From Parvularcula sp964342585 (GTDB lineage: Bacteria; Pseudomonadota; Alphaproteobacteria; Caulobacterales; Parvularculaceae): a stretch of DNA of 61,108 nt. The position numbers and the translations under genes were made by a program. Under the pieces are notes generated by a model, which saw only the letters and a list, made by a program, of their open reading frames with translations, was not told where the DNA came from and searched no databases. The stretch is from positions 1-61,108 of the forward strand of contig CAYFHK010000001.1 of NCBI GenBank assembly GCA_964342585.1, read 5' to 3'. This document shows positions 1 to 8,263 of this stretch, piece by piece; positions within the stretch are counted from its first letter, which is position 1; every line of letters begins with the position of its first letter.

Positions 1-27
1 GCAAGCCGTTGCGCAGGCCCCGCCGCC

Positions 28-459
28 TCAGACAGCGGCGATATAACTTTTCAGGGCTTCGGCTTCGCCTACAGCCTCGCGGATACGGTATTTCACCACG
101 TCGCCAATCGACACCATGCCAACCAGTCGCTCTCCATCGACGACCGGCAAATGTCGGCAGCGCTTGGCCGTCATGACATCCAACAATTCGTCCACCGACG
201 CATCAGGGCTTGCGGTGAAGACCCGCGCCGTCATGACGTCCTTCACTTTGGTTTCGCGGAAGCCCTTCGGGGCGCCGTCCAAAACGCGGATCACATCCCG
301 CTCAGACAGAATACCGGCCAATTGACCACCACGGCCAAGAACCAGCACCGCACCGATATTGTGCGATGAAAGCGTACTGATCGCGTGATCGAGGCTTTCC
401 TCCGGCCCGATCGCGATCACTTCGCCGCCTTTGGCATCTAAGATATCCCGTGCGCGCAC
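28..459 (-). CDS. CBS-domain pair protein
   Basis: A 143-residue protein made almost entirely of two CBS domains (about residues 8-62 and 75-130), with the usual hydrophobic strand and GxxSxxDV-type motifs in LAGILSERDV and LVGMVSIGDVV. Tandem CBS modules bind adenine nucleotides or SAM and usually act as energy or ligand sensors. No catalytic domain is attached, so the partner is unknown. Start choice: a GGGAGG ribosome site at about 466-472 fits GTG at 459 better than the in-frame GTG at 465, which almost touches it. Such stand-alone CBS proteins are common in alphaproteobacteria. The family call is secure; a cellular role cannot be assigned. Confidence 0.85.
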   Translation of the reverse strand: MRARDILDAKGGEVIAIGPEESLDHAISTLSSHNIGAVLVLGRGGQLAGILSERDVIRVLDGAPKGFRETKVKDVMTARVFTASPDASVDELLDVMTAKRCRHLPVVDGERLVGMVSIGDVVKYRIREAVGEAEALKSYIAAV

Positions 460-589
460 AGGCACCTCCCTTGGTTATTGGGGCCTGCTTCCGCCACGAC
501 GCGGGGCGCGGCCCCGATTTTTAGGATCGAAGCGTGACTCGGAGTCGCAACGACTGCAAGAGTTCAGACCAGTGATAATGAAGATCGGT

Positions 590-1372
590 TTAAAAGCGGA
601 TGCTGGGACGACGCACCATCGCATCAAACACTGGGAAAGCCAGCAAGCCGAAAAGATAGCCCCCAATATGGGCTTCCCATGCGATGTTGAGAGGCTCGCC
701 AAAGCCAGCTGCACTCAGCGCGGTCATCAAATTCACGCCGATATAAATGGCACTGGCCGCCAAAACGGGCCGCGCGGTGATCGGCGACAAGCCGCCGATC
801 GCCACCGGGAAGCCTGTAAATGGCCTGAAGGCGAATCGCATTGCCGCCCCCATAAGACCTGAAATCGCGCCAGATGCCCCGATCAGAAGGACCGGCGATT
901 GCGGCTGCATGACGAAAAAGAAGGTCGCGCCGGCAATCCCGCTAGCGAGGAAAAACGCGAGGAAGACCGTCGTATTGATGATCCGGCTGCGACCACTGCT
1001 GCTCTCCAAACACATTCGATTCGCAACCCCAGCCCCAAAAATGGCCATCCACAGAGCGTTGAAGACCAAATGCTGAACGCTCCCGTGGAGGAAGATATGC
1101 CCGATAAAAGGCACCAGGAGGCCAAGAAGCCCCTCCTGCGCCGCGAACTCGCTATTGAACCGCAATGGGATGAACGCGAGCGCGATCTCAAATCGGCGCT
1201 GCGGCACACCGGGCAGTAGCACCTGCACGGCAAACATCGCCACCATCACGAAGATTAACCCCGAGATGAGCCCCGGCACGTGGATGAACGGCCCCCCGCC
1301 GGGTCTTGGCCCTTGCGAGAGTCCCAGCCTTTCGGTGAAGCTTCGCGGCGGCGCGTTCGCAGAATCGGACAT
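590..1372 (-). CDS. rhomboid family intramembrane serine protease
   Basis: A 260-residue polytopic membrane protein. The rhomboid signature is complete: the serine in GASGAISG follows a hydrophobic segment, and the partner histidine is in AHIGGYLFG near the C-terminus. An upstream HxxxNxLW-like loop is visible as HLVFNALWM. Rhomboids cleave transmembrane segments of substrate proteins within the bilayer. The N-terminus (about 25 residues) is cytoplasmic and proline/glycine rich. The gene is monocistronic and transcribed away from the PilZ gene. The substrate cannot be inferred. Confidence 0.92.
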   Translation of the reverse strand: MSDSANAPPRSFTERLGLSQGPRPGGGPFIHVPGLISGLIFVMVAMFAVQVLLPGVPQRRFEIALAFIPLRFNSEFAAQEGLLGLLVPFIGHIFLHGSVQHLVFNALWMAIFGAGVANRMCLESSSGRSRIINTTVFLAFFLASGIAGATFFFVMQPQSPVLLIGASGAISGLMGAAMRFAFRPFTGFPVAIGGLSPITARPVLAASAIYIGVNLMTALSAAGFGEPLNIAWEAHIGGYLFGLLAFPVFDAMVRRPSIRF

Positions 1373-1554
1373 GGCCTATATCTCGGCCACCCTTCGCCCC
1401 GCGTCTATCCCCAAAACGGGACTGGGACCTAAACGCCCATAAAAGCGGCCAATTTTCCGATCATCTCTGGGACAACGTCTCCCGTTCTAAGACTTTTTTC
1501 ACAGCCCCTCGCGTACACCTAACCGAACCAAAGGGTGCCCAGAGACCGTATCGG

Positions 1555-2163
1555 ATGACCTCGCTTCCGCTGAACGCACGCATTAGGCAATTGATTGATG
1601 AGACGATGCCCGCCGCGGATCCGCGGCGGCATAAGCGCTCACGCCTGACGCTGAGCGTTCACTTCGTCTTGCCCGATGGTGAGGAACGCGAAAGCGTCAT
1701 CACGGATATCTCTCCTGGTGGCGCCTTTGTGCGCACGCGATGCGCCGCGGTAGTGGCAGACCCGATCAGCCTACGCATCGAAAAGCTTGGGCATTTCGAA
1801 GGGGTTGTCGCACGGGTCGATGCGCGCGGTCTCGGCGTTGAATTCAGCCATTCTCGCTCTCGAGCAGCGCATATGGCAGACGCGCTCACCTGGCTGATCA
1901 ATGGCGGCGATGACAGCCCTGAGCGCCGGCGCGATGACAGATTCCCGCAGGAGCGCTCAACCCTGCTTGTGGACCCCAACGGCACCAGCCATCGGTGTCG
2001 CGTCTTGGACATCTCGGTTTCGGGGGCCTTCGTCGAGACAGCATTACGTCCACCAATCGGGTCAGAGGTCACCTTAGGACAACAATTTGCGACCGTGGTT
2101 CGGCACGAAAGCAGCGGGATTGGCATCCGTTTTGAAAAAACAGAAGCAAATCGAAGCGGGTAG
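1555..2163 (+). CDS. tandem PilZ domain protein
   Basis: A 202-residue soluble protein with two successive PilZ domains (about 22-115 and 122-198). Both keep the residues that contact cyclic di-GMP: an arginine cluster RRHKR at 24-28 with DISPGG at 51-56, then ERRRDDR at 123-129 with DISVSG at 152-157. It is therefore likely to bind c-di-GMP at two sites; this is inferred from motif conservation. The next gene starts 2 bp after the stop, so the two are almost certainly co-transcribed and may work together. Confidence 0.85.
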   Translation: MTSLPLNARIRQLIDETMPAADPRRHKRSRLTLSVHFVLPDGEERESVITDISPGGAFVRTRCAAVVADPISLRIEKLGHFEGVVARVDARGLGVEFSHSRSRAAHMADALTWLINGGDDSPERRRDDRFPQERSTLLVDPNGTSHRCRVLDISVSGAFVETALRPPIGSEVTLGQQFATVVRHESSGIGIRFEKTEANRSG

Positions 2164-2165
2164 GA

Positions 2166-2708
2166 ATGCACGACATGCTGGCAACGGATAATTGGTGCAT
2201 TAAGGTCGAAGACAAGGTCTACGGCCCATACACAAACGACCAGATGACCCATTTCGCGACGGAGGGGCGTCTGTCTTTACGGTCGCTTGTCTCACCGGCG
2301 GGCGGCAAGATCTGGCGTGAGGCACGCCAATACCCGCCGCTCGCTGCGCTTTTCAACGATGAAACCCCCAAATCCCGCAGCTTCGGCAAGGCTTCACTGG
2401 GACACGCAAAGGAAATTGCTGAGGGCGAGACCTCCAATTTCGTTGTTATTTTCGATGTCACCAGCGGCGCCGCCGGCCGCGTTGAGAATATCATGCGGGG
2501 GCTTGGTCCCTCCTACCGCATCGCCGATAACGTTTGGGTCGTCTCAACGGCCCAGTCCGCTTTGGGCGTCAAGAATGCCATCTCGCCGCAATTGGACGTG
2601 CGCGAACCGATTTTTGTCGTCGATTGTGGACGCGGGCGCACCTCGTGGCAAAATTTTGTGCCCGAGCTGCATGCCAAGCTCACGAAAACCTATGTGAAGG
2701 CGCACTAG
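2166..2708 (+). CDS. GYF_2-domain protein with Cas2/SinR-like C-terminal region
   Basis: A 180-residue soluble protein. Residues about 8-60 match the GYF_2 (DUF4339) pattern: an aromatic start, GPYTNDQM, a later LVSPAGGKIW and a closing proline/leucine turn, a fold that usually binds proline-rich or membrane-protein partners. After a linker, residues about 95-165 read as a small alpha/beta module with strands VVIFDV, NVWVVS and IFVVDC followed by a conserved-looking SW. That order recalls the ferredoxin-like Cas2/SinR fold, but this is my pattern reading and no search was run. It sits in an operon with the tandem PilZ gene. An internal ATG at 2175 is an alternative start. Function unknown. 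Confidence 0.6.
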   Translation: MHDMLATDNWCIKVEDKVYGPYTNDQMTHFATEGRLSLRSLVSPAGGKIWREARQYPPLAALFNDETPKSRSFGKASLGHAKEIAEGETSNFVVIFDVTSGAAGRVENIMRGLGPSYRIADNVWVVSTAQSALGVKNAISPQLDVREPIFVVDCGRGRTSWQNFVPELHAKLTKTYVKAH

Positions 2709-2765
2709 TCTGCGTTTGAACACGCGCTTGGCCGTTCTTTGCGGCATGTGATAAGCGCTCTTACT

Positions 2766-3479
2766 ATGCCGACAGATCTTGAGCGCCCCGCCGACAGCGA
2801 AGTCGGTGACGACATTCCGCACATCCTCGTTGTTGATGACGATGATAAGATCCGTAGGCTGTTGGCCCGCTATCTGCGCGAAAATGGCTTCTTAGCGAGT
2901 GTTGCCGCGGAGGCGAGCGCTGCAGAGCATCTGATGGGATGCATGAGCTTCGATGCCCTCGTTGTGGATGTCATGATGCCGGGAGAAAATGGCGTCGATT
3001 TCACAAGGCGTCTTCGCAATGCCTCAGATTTGCCTATCCTCCTGCTGACGGCGCGGGGCCAGCCCGAGGATCGGATCGAGGGGCTTGAGGCGGGGGCGGA
3101 TGATTATCTCCCGAAACCTTTCGAACCGCGTGAGCTTGTGCTGCGGCTCGAACGGTTGCTGACCCGGCGGAGCTACAATCCGCGGACGGAAACACTCAGC
3201 TTTGGGCCGAACGTGTTCAATCCCCGCCGCGGCGAGCTCAAGCGCCATGGCGAGATGATCAAGCTCACCACCGCAGAACTTGCCCTTTTGCGAACCTTGA
3301 CGGCCAAGCCCGGTGCCCCCTTCTCCCGCGCGGTCTTAGCGGAGCGGACCGGCAGCGGCTTTGATCGCTCGATCGACGTTCAGGTCACCCGGCTTCGCCG
3401 CAAAATCGAAGACGATCCGCGGATGCCGGTATATCTGCAAACCGTGCGCGGCGTCGGCTACGTCCTTGTCGTGGATTAA
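2766..3479 (+). CDS. OmpR/PhoB-family response regulator
   Basis: A 237-residue DNA-binding response regulator. The receiver domain (about 18-130) has the acidic pocket DDDD at 24-27, the phospho-acceptor Asp68 in VVDVMMPG, the switch threonine in LLTARG and the lysine in LPKPF. The C-terminal winged helix (about 140-235) ends with the usual TVRGVGYVL hairpin. The sensor kinase gene follows 3 bp downstream, so the two form a cognate pair. An in-frame ATG at 2739 would add nine residues; I prefer 2766 because the extra residues do not resemble the family. It resembles alphaproteobacterial PetR-type regulators, but the regulon cannot be told from sequence. Confidence 0.9.
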   Translation: MPTDLERPADSEVGDDIPHILVVDDDDKIRRLLARYLRENGFLASVAAEASAAEHLMGCMSFDALVVDVMMPGENGVDFTRRLRNASDLPILLLTARGQPEDRIEGLEAGADDYLPKPFEPRELVLRLERLLTRRSYNPRTETLSFGPNVFNPRRGELKRHGEMIKLTTAELALLRTLTAKPGAPFSRAVLAERTGSGFDRSIDVQVTRLRRKIEDDPRMPVYLQTVRGVGYVLVVD

Positions 3480-3482
3480 GTC

Positions 3483-4802
3483 GTGCTCAAACGGTTTGCC
3501 CCCAAGAGCCTATACGGACGCACGATATTGATCGTGGTGCTGCCGATTTTCTTGATGCAATCGGTCGTCACTTACATCTTCTTCAATCGTCATTGGGAAG
3601 AAGTCACCGCAAGCCTTGCAAAAAGCACCGCGAGCGATCTGGGGCTGCTAACGCTTCACTGGGTCTCCCGCGCGGATGCGGTCGAGCGCGCCACATTGAT
3701 CACTGATGCGCGAGCAGAGCTGGAGGTGGAAATGGCTTTCGTGCCTTCGGGCCAAATTCCGACCGAAGACCAGCGATCCATTTTCAATGCCTTGAACCGA
3801 ACACTCGATCGCGAACTCGATTGGTCGCTCGATTATCCGTATTGGTACAATACGACAGGTTTTGATGATGAGGTCGAGGTCAGGGTGCAACTGCCCGATG
3901 GCTACCTCCGCTACAACGTCGCGCGCGATCGGGTTGTGGCACGAAACGGGCACTTCTTCGTCCTCTGGCTGATGGGAGCCACCCTCCTATTGGGCTACAT
4001 TGCCCTGATCTTTTTGCGCAATCAGGTCCGGTCGATCACCCGATTGGCTGCCGCCGCAGAGGCCTTCGGGCGTGGCGAAGATGTGCGTGATTTCAAACCG
4101 TCAGGCGCGCGCGAAGTTCGGCAGGCGGGCCACGCCTTCATCGCGATGCGGGCGCGAATCAGACGGTTTCTTGAACAGCGGACAGAGATGCTCGCAGGCG
4201 TGAGCCATGATCTCAAAACGCCGCTCACACGGATGAAATTGAATCTCGCTTTGCAGCCAGAAAGCGAAGACGTCGCCGATCTTAAAAGCGACATCGCCGA
4301 GATGGAGCGCTTACTCGAGGATTATCTGACATTTGCGCGGGCCGAAGCCGCCGCCGGGCGTGAGGAGATCGATCTTCGCGCGCTCGCCGATGCCCTCGCC
4401 CACGATGCGGCACGGGTCGATCGCGCACTTCAAACCGACATTCCGCCTGGTGCCACGCTTCACGCGCAACGGGGCCTTATTGTTCGTGCGTTGAACAATC
4501 TCATCGACAATGGCTTTAAGTTTGGCGACCGCGTGTGGCTTTCCGCGACGATTGAGGATGGCACTTCGAGATTATACGTGGACGATAACGGCCCTGGTAT
4601 TCCGGAAGACCAACGCGACGCCGCCGTGAAGGCGTTCAACCGGCTCGACCATGCGCGCAATTCGAACTTGCCGGGTTCGGGGCTTGGTTTGGCCATCGTG
4701 CGCGATGTCGCCCGTGCCCATGGCGGCGCGCTTGTTCTCGAAAGTTCACCGCAGGGCGGCTTGCGGGCGGTCATGACCATTCCGCAAGCGCAGCCGAGCT
4801 AA
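3483..4802 (+). CDS. EnvZ-like membrane sensor histidine kinase
   Basis: A 439-residue inner-membrane kinase starting with GTG, 3 bp after the response regulator. Two transmembrane segments (about 12-34 and 158-178) flank a periplasmic sensor region of roughly 120 residues. A HAMP linker (about 178-230) leads to the dimerisation helix with His242 in GVSHDLKTPLTR. The ATPase domain has the N box NNLIDNGFKF, G1 DDNGPGIPED and G2 GSGLGLAI. All catalytic boxes are intact, so it should autophosphorylate and pass phosphate to the upstream-encoded regulator. The signal sensed is not evident. Confidence 0.9.
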   Translation: MLKRFAPKSLYGRTILIVVLPIFLMQSVVTYIFFNRHWEEVTASLAKSTASDLGLLTLHWVSRADAVERATLITDARAELEVEMAFVPSGQIPTEDQRSIFNALNRTLDRELDWSLDYPYWYNTTGFDDEVEVRVQLPDGYLRYNVARDRVVARNGHFFVLWLMGATLLLGYIALIFLRNQVRSITRLAAAAEAFGRGEDVRDFKPSGAREVRQAGHAFIAMRARIRRFLEQRTEMLAGVSHDLKTPLTRMKLNLALQPESEDVADLKSDIAEMERLLEDYLTFARAEAAAGREEIDLRALADALAHDAARVDRALQTDIPPGATLHAQRGLIVRALNNLIDNGFKFGDRVWLSATIEDGTSRLYVDDNGPGIPEDQRDAAVKAFNRLDHARNSNLPGSGLGLAIVRDVARAHGGALVLESSPQGGLRAVMTIPQAQPS

Positions 4803-4820
4803 GTCGTCCGGCAGTGGCCC

Positions 4821-6236
4821 TTACTGCCAGGCCTGCAGACGCGCATCCTCATCGATGAGATAGAGACGACCATCGGCGATAACTGGCGGGATCGTCGAGC
4901 CCGCGGGCATTTTATACTCCGCCAGCGTCGCGCCGTTCTTTGGAGAGACCTGGATGATCTTGCCCGCAGAAGACGTGAGGATCAGCGCATTCCCAGCAAG
5001 GATTGGCCCCGACCAAGTGATCGGCTTCTTGTTCTTCTTCATGTTCTCATAGCCATCGAGCTGGCGCAGCCAGACCACCGCGCCGTCTTCGCGGGAGAAG
5101 GCGACCAATTCGGAATCGATGGACACCATGAACACGTAATCGCCCGACACCCACGGCATATTCAGGCCGCCAACGCCCTTCTCCCAGGCGATCCGGCCGG
5201 TGCGGCTGTCGATCGCGCTGATCTGTCCGGCATGGCTGACAGCGAAAATGGCGCCGCGGTCGATCACGGGACTGCCGGCAATGTCGTTCAAATTCGACAG
5301 TGCGTTTAACCGCGAAGACCGGCCAATGGTGGTTGACCACAAGAAGCGGCCATTCTCCGCGTCCAACGCAACGACCTCACCGGACGAGAACGGAATGATC
5401 GCCATGTCGCCATCAACGGCGACAGAGCCCGTGGACAAGAACCGCGCGACCTCTTCGAAGCTCTCATAGCTCCACGCTTGCTCGCCAGTCCGCTGATCGA
5501 GCGCAACGATCTGGTTCGACGTGGTCAGCGCATAAACGAGGCCGTTCACCGCCGTGGGGGGGTTTCGCACCGGCGCATCGAGATCTGTCTGCCACAGCAC
5601 TTCACCAGAGCTGGCATCCAGGGCCGCGGTGAACCCAAAGCCCGAGGTGACGAAGATGCGACCATCTTGGTACGCGACGCCGCCGCCAAAGCCCACTTCG
5701 CTCGGATCAATCTTATTCAGACCAAACCATTTGAAGCCATCGCCTTGCAAATCCGGTGTGAGCGCACGGCGCCATTTTTCATCGCCGCTGATGGCGTCGA
5801 AGGCTGAGACGGTCGCCGTGGTATCGACAGTGTACACGGTATTCTGCGCGACGACCGGCGGCGCCGTCAGAGGCGACCGCATGTCACCGCCCTCACCCAC
5901 TTTTGCCCGCCAGGCGAGATCGAACGCATCAGGCCCGGAAAGATGGTGCATCACGTGATCGGGCTCACCACCCGGCTGCGCCCAATCGGCGTTTGCAAAG
6001 GCGGGCGGGATCGAGAGGTCCTCACCGAAGAACCGCAAATCGGGCACCAGCTCTTCTTTCAGCGCCAACACCGCAATGCGGTCATCATCGGCCTCGGTCT
6101 CCGCCGTCGATGCCACTTCCTCGGGGTCATCGCCGCCGCGCCCGAAAACGCCGCCGACCGTGCCGCAGGCGGAGAGCCCGACAGCTGCGGCGCTGAGAAT
6201 GAGGAATGACGAGAGGTGCCAAGGGTGACGGGCCAT
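4821..6236 (-). CDS. bamB: outer membrane assembly lipoprotein BamB
   Basis: A 471-residue lipoprotein with a lipobox LSAC giving acylated Cys24. The mature part is a PQQ-type beta-propeller with recurring blades such as VYTVDTTATVSAFD, ALDQRTGEQAW, ALDAENGRFLW and AIDSRTGRIAW. BamB is the propeller partner of BamA in the complex that folds outer-membrane beta-barrels. The gene lies downstream of the YfgM-like TPR gene with about 77 bp between them, the same neighbour arrangement seen in many proteobacteria. A small GC hairpin covers its stop codon (about 4810-4828), between it and the convergent kinase gene. Confidence 0.92.
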   Translation of the reverse strand: MARHPWHLSSFLILSAAAVGLSACGTVGGVFGRGGDDPEEVASTAETEADDDRIAVLALKEELVPDLRFFGEDLSIPPAFANADWAQPGGEPDHVMHHLSGPDAFDLAWRAKVGEGGDMRSPLTAPPVVAQNTVYTVDTTATVSAFDAISGDEKWRRALTPDLQGDGFKWFGLNKIDPSEVGFGGGVAYQDGRIFVTSGFGFTAALDASSGEVLWQTDLDAPVRNPPTAVNGLVYALTTSNQIVALDQRTGEQAWSYESFEEVARFLSTGSVAVDGDMAIIPFSSGEVVALDAENGRFLWSTTIGRSSRLNALSNLNDIAGSPVIDRGAIFAVSHAGQISAIDSRTGRIAWEKGVGGLNMPWVSGDYVFMVSIDSELVAFSREDGAVVWLRQLDGYENMKKNKKPITWSGPILAGNALILTSSAGKIIQVSPKNGATLAEYKMPAGSTIPPVIADGRLYLIDEDARLQAWQ

Positions 6237-6313
6237 GAAAACTCCTTGTCCCCGACCATCGGGACATCCGTGTGGTTATCGCAATGGCGATCGCAACGCG
6301 ACTTATAAACGGT

Positions 6314-7090
6314 TTATTCCTCTGCGTCGTCTGTCGGCGCCGTGTCCGCTTCCGTGGGGACTTGCTGAGGCTGCGTCAGACCACGGGTCAGCTCATTGAG
6401 AACATCAGCCGTGGCATTTGCCTCCGGCTCCAATGCGATGCCGCGGCGGCCCGCGTCAGCGACGGTGAGCAGATATTGGGCGCGCGCCGCCACGGAGCTT
6501 GGCGCATCCGGATCAGCGACCAACGCTTCGAGCTGGCTAGCGGCAACGTCATAATCACCGGTTTCGAGGGTAATCGTCGCAATCAATTCTTCGGCATAAG
6601 GCCGCAGCGCTGGCGTGCTGACCGCCTCTGCCACGTCCACAGCTTCTTGCGTTGACGTGCCCGCAAGAAGATAGGCGGCCCGCAACCGCGCAAAATCGGT
6701 AAATCGCGTTGGCAGACCTGATTGATTGTACGCAGATTGATAAGCGGCAATTGCGCCCGTGGTGTCGCCAGCGGCCGCCTTCAAACTTGCCTGCCGCAGC
6801 AGGGAAAGACCGCGATAGCCGCCATCCACCTCATCGAGAATGGCTTCGATCGCAGCCGTCGCCTCATCTGGCGCTGCCGCGTCGCTAACCGCTTCGCGAT
6901 AGGTTTCCGCCGCCGCCGCACGATCACGGGCAACCAAACTACCGCGCACTTGATTGATCCCGACACCAATGACCGCCGCGAGTGCAACGGCACCAACCCA
7001 AGGGCCATACGTCTTGAAGAAGGCCAGTTGTCGGTCTTGCTGGAGTGTCTCGTCCACCTCACGCAGGAGGACGTCTTCATCGGTGGTCAT
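6314..7090 (-). CDS. YfgM-like tetratricopeptide membrane protein
   Basis: A 258-residue protein with a short cytoplasmic N-terminus, one transmembrane segment (about 28-48, GAVALAAVIGVG) and a periplasmic helical-repeat region to about residue 225, ending in an acidic tail. The TPR_21/YfgM family acts beside the SecYEG translocon and periplasmic chaperones. Placement directly upstream of bamB supports a role in handing exported proteins to outer-membrane assembly. The helical repeats are low in clear TPR consensus, which is normal for this family. Confidence 0.8.
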   Translation of the reverse strand: MTTDEDVLLREVDETLQQDRQLAFFKTYGPWVGAVALAAVIGVGINQVRGSLVARDRAAAAETYREAVSDAAAPDEATAAIEAILDEVDGGYRGLSLLRQASLKAAAGDTTGAIAAYQSAYNQSGLPTRFTDFARLRAAYLLAGTSTQEAVDVAEAVSTPALRPYAEELIATITLETGDYDVAASQLEALVADPDAPSSVAARAQYLLTVADAGRRGIALEPEANATADVLNELTRGLTQPQQVPTEADTAPTDDAEE

Positions 7091-7187
7091 TGCGTACCCT
7101 ATCTACCCAAGACATCGCCCTAGCGGGCGCCGATCGCGCTGAGAAGGGGTGACACCAAGAGCGGCGTGGATTTGTCCCCGATGTGAC

Positions 7188-7263
7188 TGGCAGGGGCGGA
7201 GGGACTCGAACCCCCGGCCCTCGGTTTTGGAGACCGATGCTCTACCAACTGAGCTACACCCCT
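7188..7263 (-). tRNA. tRNA-Trp (CCA anticodon)
   Basis: On the minus strand the 76 nt fold as a complete cloverleaf. The acceptor arm AGGGGTG pairs with the 3' segment before the discriminator, the D-loop reads AGCTCAGTTGGTAGAGC, the anticodon loop is CTCCAAA giving anticodon CCA, and the T arm carries GGTTCGAGTCC. The 3' CCA is encoded (7188-7190). It stands alone between the YfgM-like gene and an NTF2-like gene. Anticodon CCA reads UGG, so the isotype is tryptophan. Confidence 0.97.
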
Positions 7264-7333
7264 ATGGCCAGGTCACACCGCTTAGGCGATTCCCCCAGCG
7301 CGCGCAATTGGATTTCCGACGCCTTTCGGCCGG

Positions 7334-7717
7334 TCAGCTGAGCGCGTAGAAAAATTCTTCGCGCACGATCTTCCCGTCTTTCACTGTGTATATCCCGACC
7401 TCTTGGGATTTTTGCCGATCCCCTGTCGCCTTCTCCGTGACATCCATGGAGAAAATCACGGCGAAGCGATCATCGCCGCAAAGAAACGGCCCTTCTGCGC
7501 TTGTCTCGTGGGCCTCGAAGGCACTGTTCCACCAATCGTGTTTGCCGCGGATGGCGTCGATGCCGACCGCATCGCGGCCCGCACCGGGCATCTCCAAAGC
7601 CTCCACCGAGACCGCGTCCGGCGCGTAGAGCTCTTCAAGGCCTTTGGCCTCGTTATTCGCCTGGCAATACGCCACCAGTTTTTCAGCGACGCTGATCAAT
7701 GCTGCATCAAATTCCAT
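7334..7717 (-). CDS. NTF2/SnoaL-like fold protein
   Basis: A 127-residue protein of the SnoaL/NTF2-like superfamily: an N-terminal helix with ELYAPDAV, then KHDWWNSAFEAHE, a strand RFAVIFSMDVTEKATG and a closing strand GKIVREEFFYAL. This cone-shaped fold serves enzymes and simple binding proteins alike, so no reaction can be named. The ATG at 7717 is preceded by GAGGG about 8 nt upstream and is preferred to the upstream in-frame GTG at 7732. It appears to be monocistronic. Confidence 0.7.
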   Translation of the reverse strand: MEFDAALISVAEKLVAYCQANNEAKGLEELYAPDAVSVEALEMPGAGRDAVGIDAIRGKHDWWNSAFEAHETSAEGPFLCGDDRFAVIFSMDVTEKATGDRQKSQEVGIYTVKDGKIVREEFFYALS

Positions 7718-7801
7718 GATCGGTTCCCTCACGCCCTTACGGCAAGAAGGAACATTGCATGAACAGATATGAAGGAAAAGCGTCTTCTGCAGCTGACGCG
7801 G

Positions 7802-8254
7802 CTATGAAAGCAGCGTGTCTCGCGCCGCGTTGACCTTTGCAGCTAGGTAGGCGGATCCCCCTGCGTCGGGGTGCGCGGCGGCAATCATGCGCCGATGCGC
7901 CGCGACAATGTCTTCAGCTGTCGCCCCGCTCTCAAGACCCAAGACCGACAAGGCTTCGCGTCGATCCATTGCGTCAGGAGACGCGTGCGCTTTCGACCGC
8001 CATGTCGGCTCTTCCTCGAGCTCCGCATCAGGGTCACCGAGGAGCCGTGCCTTCACATATCCCATGAAATAGAGCCCCACACCGACCGCGAGGACAATCA
8101 GCCCCAAGGGCAAGAGCTTCCACGAGAAAAGCGCGCCCGCGAGCCCGGCAAAACACAATGCCTGAGACAGCCGACGATCCGCCGCGCTACGATGCCCGCC
8201 GGGGAGCGTGAAGAGCGCTGCACCCGCAGCGAGGAGAAGAAACAGCCAAGCCAT
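7802..8254 (-). CDS. membrane-anchored J-domain protein
   Basis: A 150-residue protein with two N-terminal hydrophobic segments (about 1-20 and 34-68) followed by a linker and a C-terminal J-domain (about 96-150). The HPD tripeptide needed to stimulate Hsp70 ATPase is present in AAHPDAGG, followed by the usual NAARDTLL helix. The architecture resembles the mitochondrial Tim14/Pam18 type and bacterial TM-DnaJ co-chaperones. It probably recruits DnaK to the inner membrane; the substrate is unknown. It lies 9 bp downstream of mipZ on the same strand and may be co-transcribed. Confidence 0.8.
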   Translation of the reverse strand: MAWLFLLLAAGAALFTLPGGHRSAADRRLSQALCFAGLAGALFSWKLLPLGLIVLAVGVGLYFMGYVKARLLGDPDAELEEEPTWRSKAHASPDAMDRREALSVLGLESGATAEDIVAAHRRMIAAAHPDAGGSAYLAAKVNAARDTLLS

Positions 8255-8263
8255 GGCCTTTGT

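Noticed and set aside
475..714. Short open frames on both strands between the CBS and rhomboid genes
   Set aside because: They run through the rhomboid 3' end, have no ribosome site and show no protein-like pattern.
2166..2708. CRISPR-Cas involvement of the Cas2-like module
   Set aside because: No repeat array, Cas1 or other cas gene is in the window; the similarity, if real, is only of fold.
4810..4828. GGCAGT/ACTGCC hairpin between the sensor kinase and bamB genes
   Set aside because: The stem is only six pairs, covers the bamB stop codon and has no T tract on either side.
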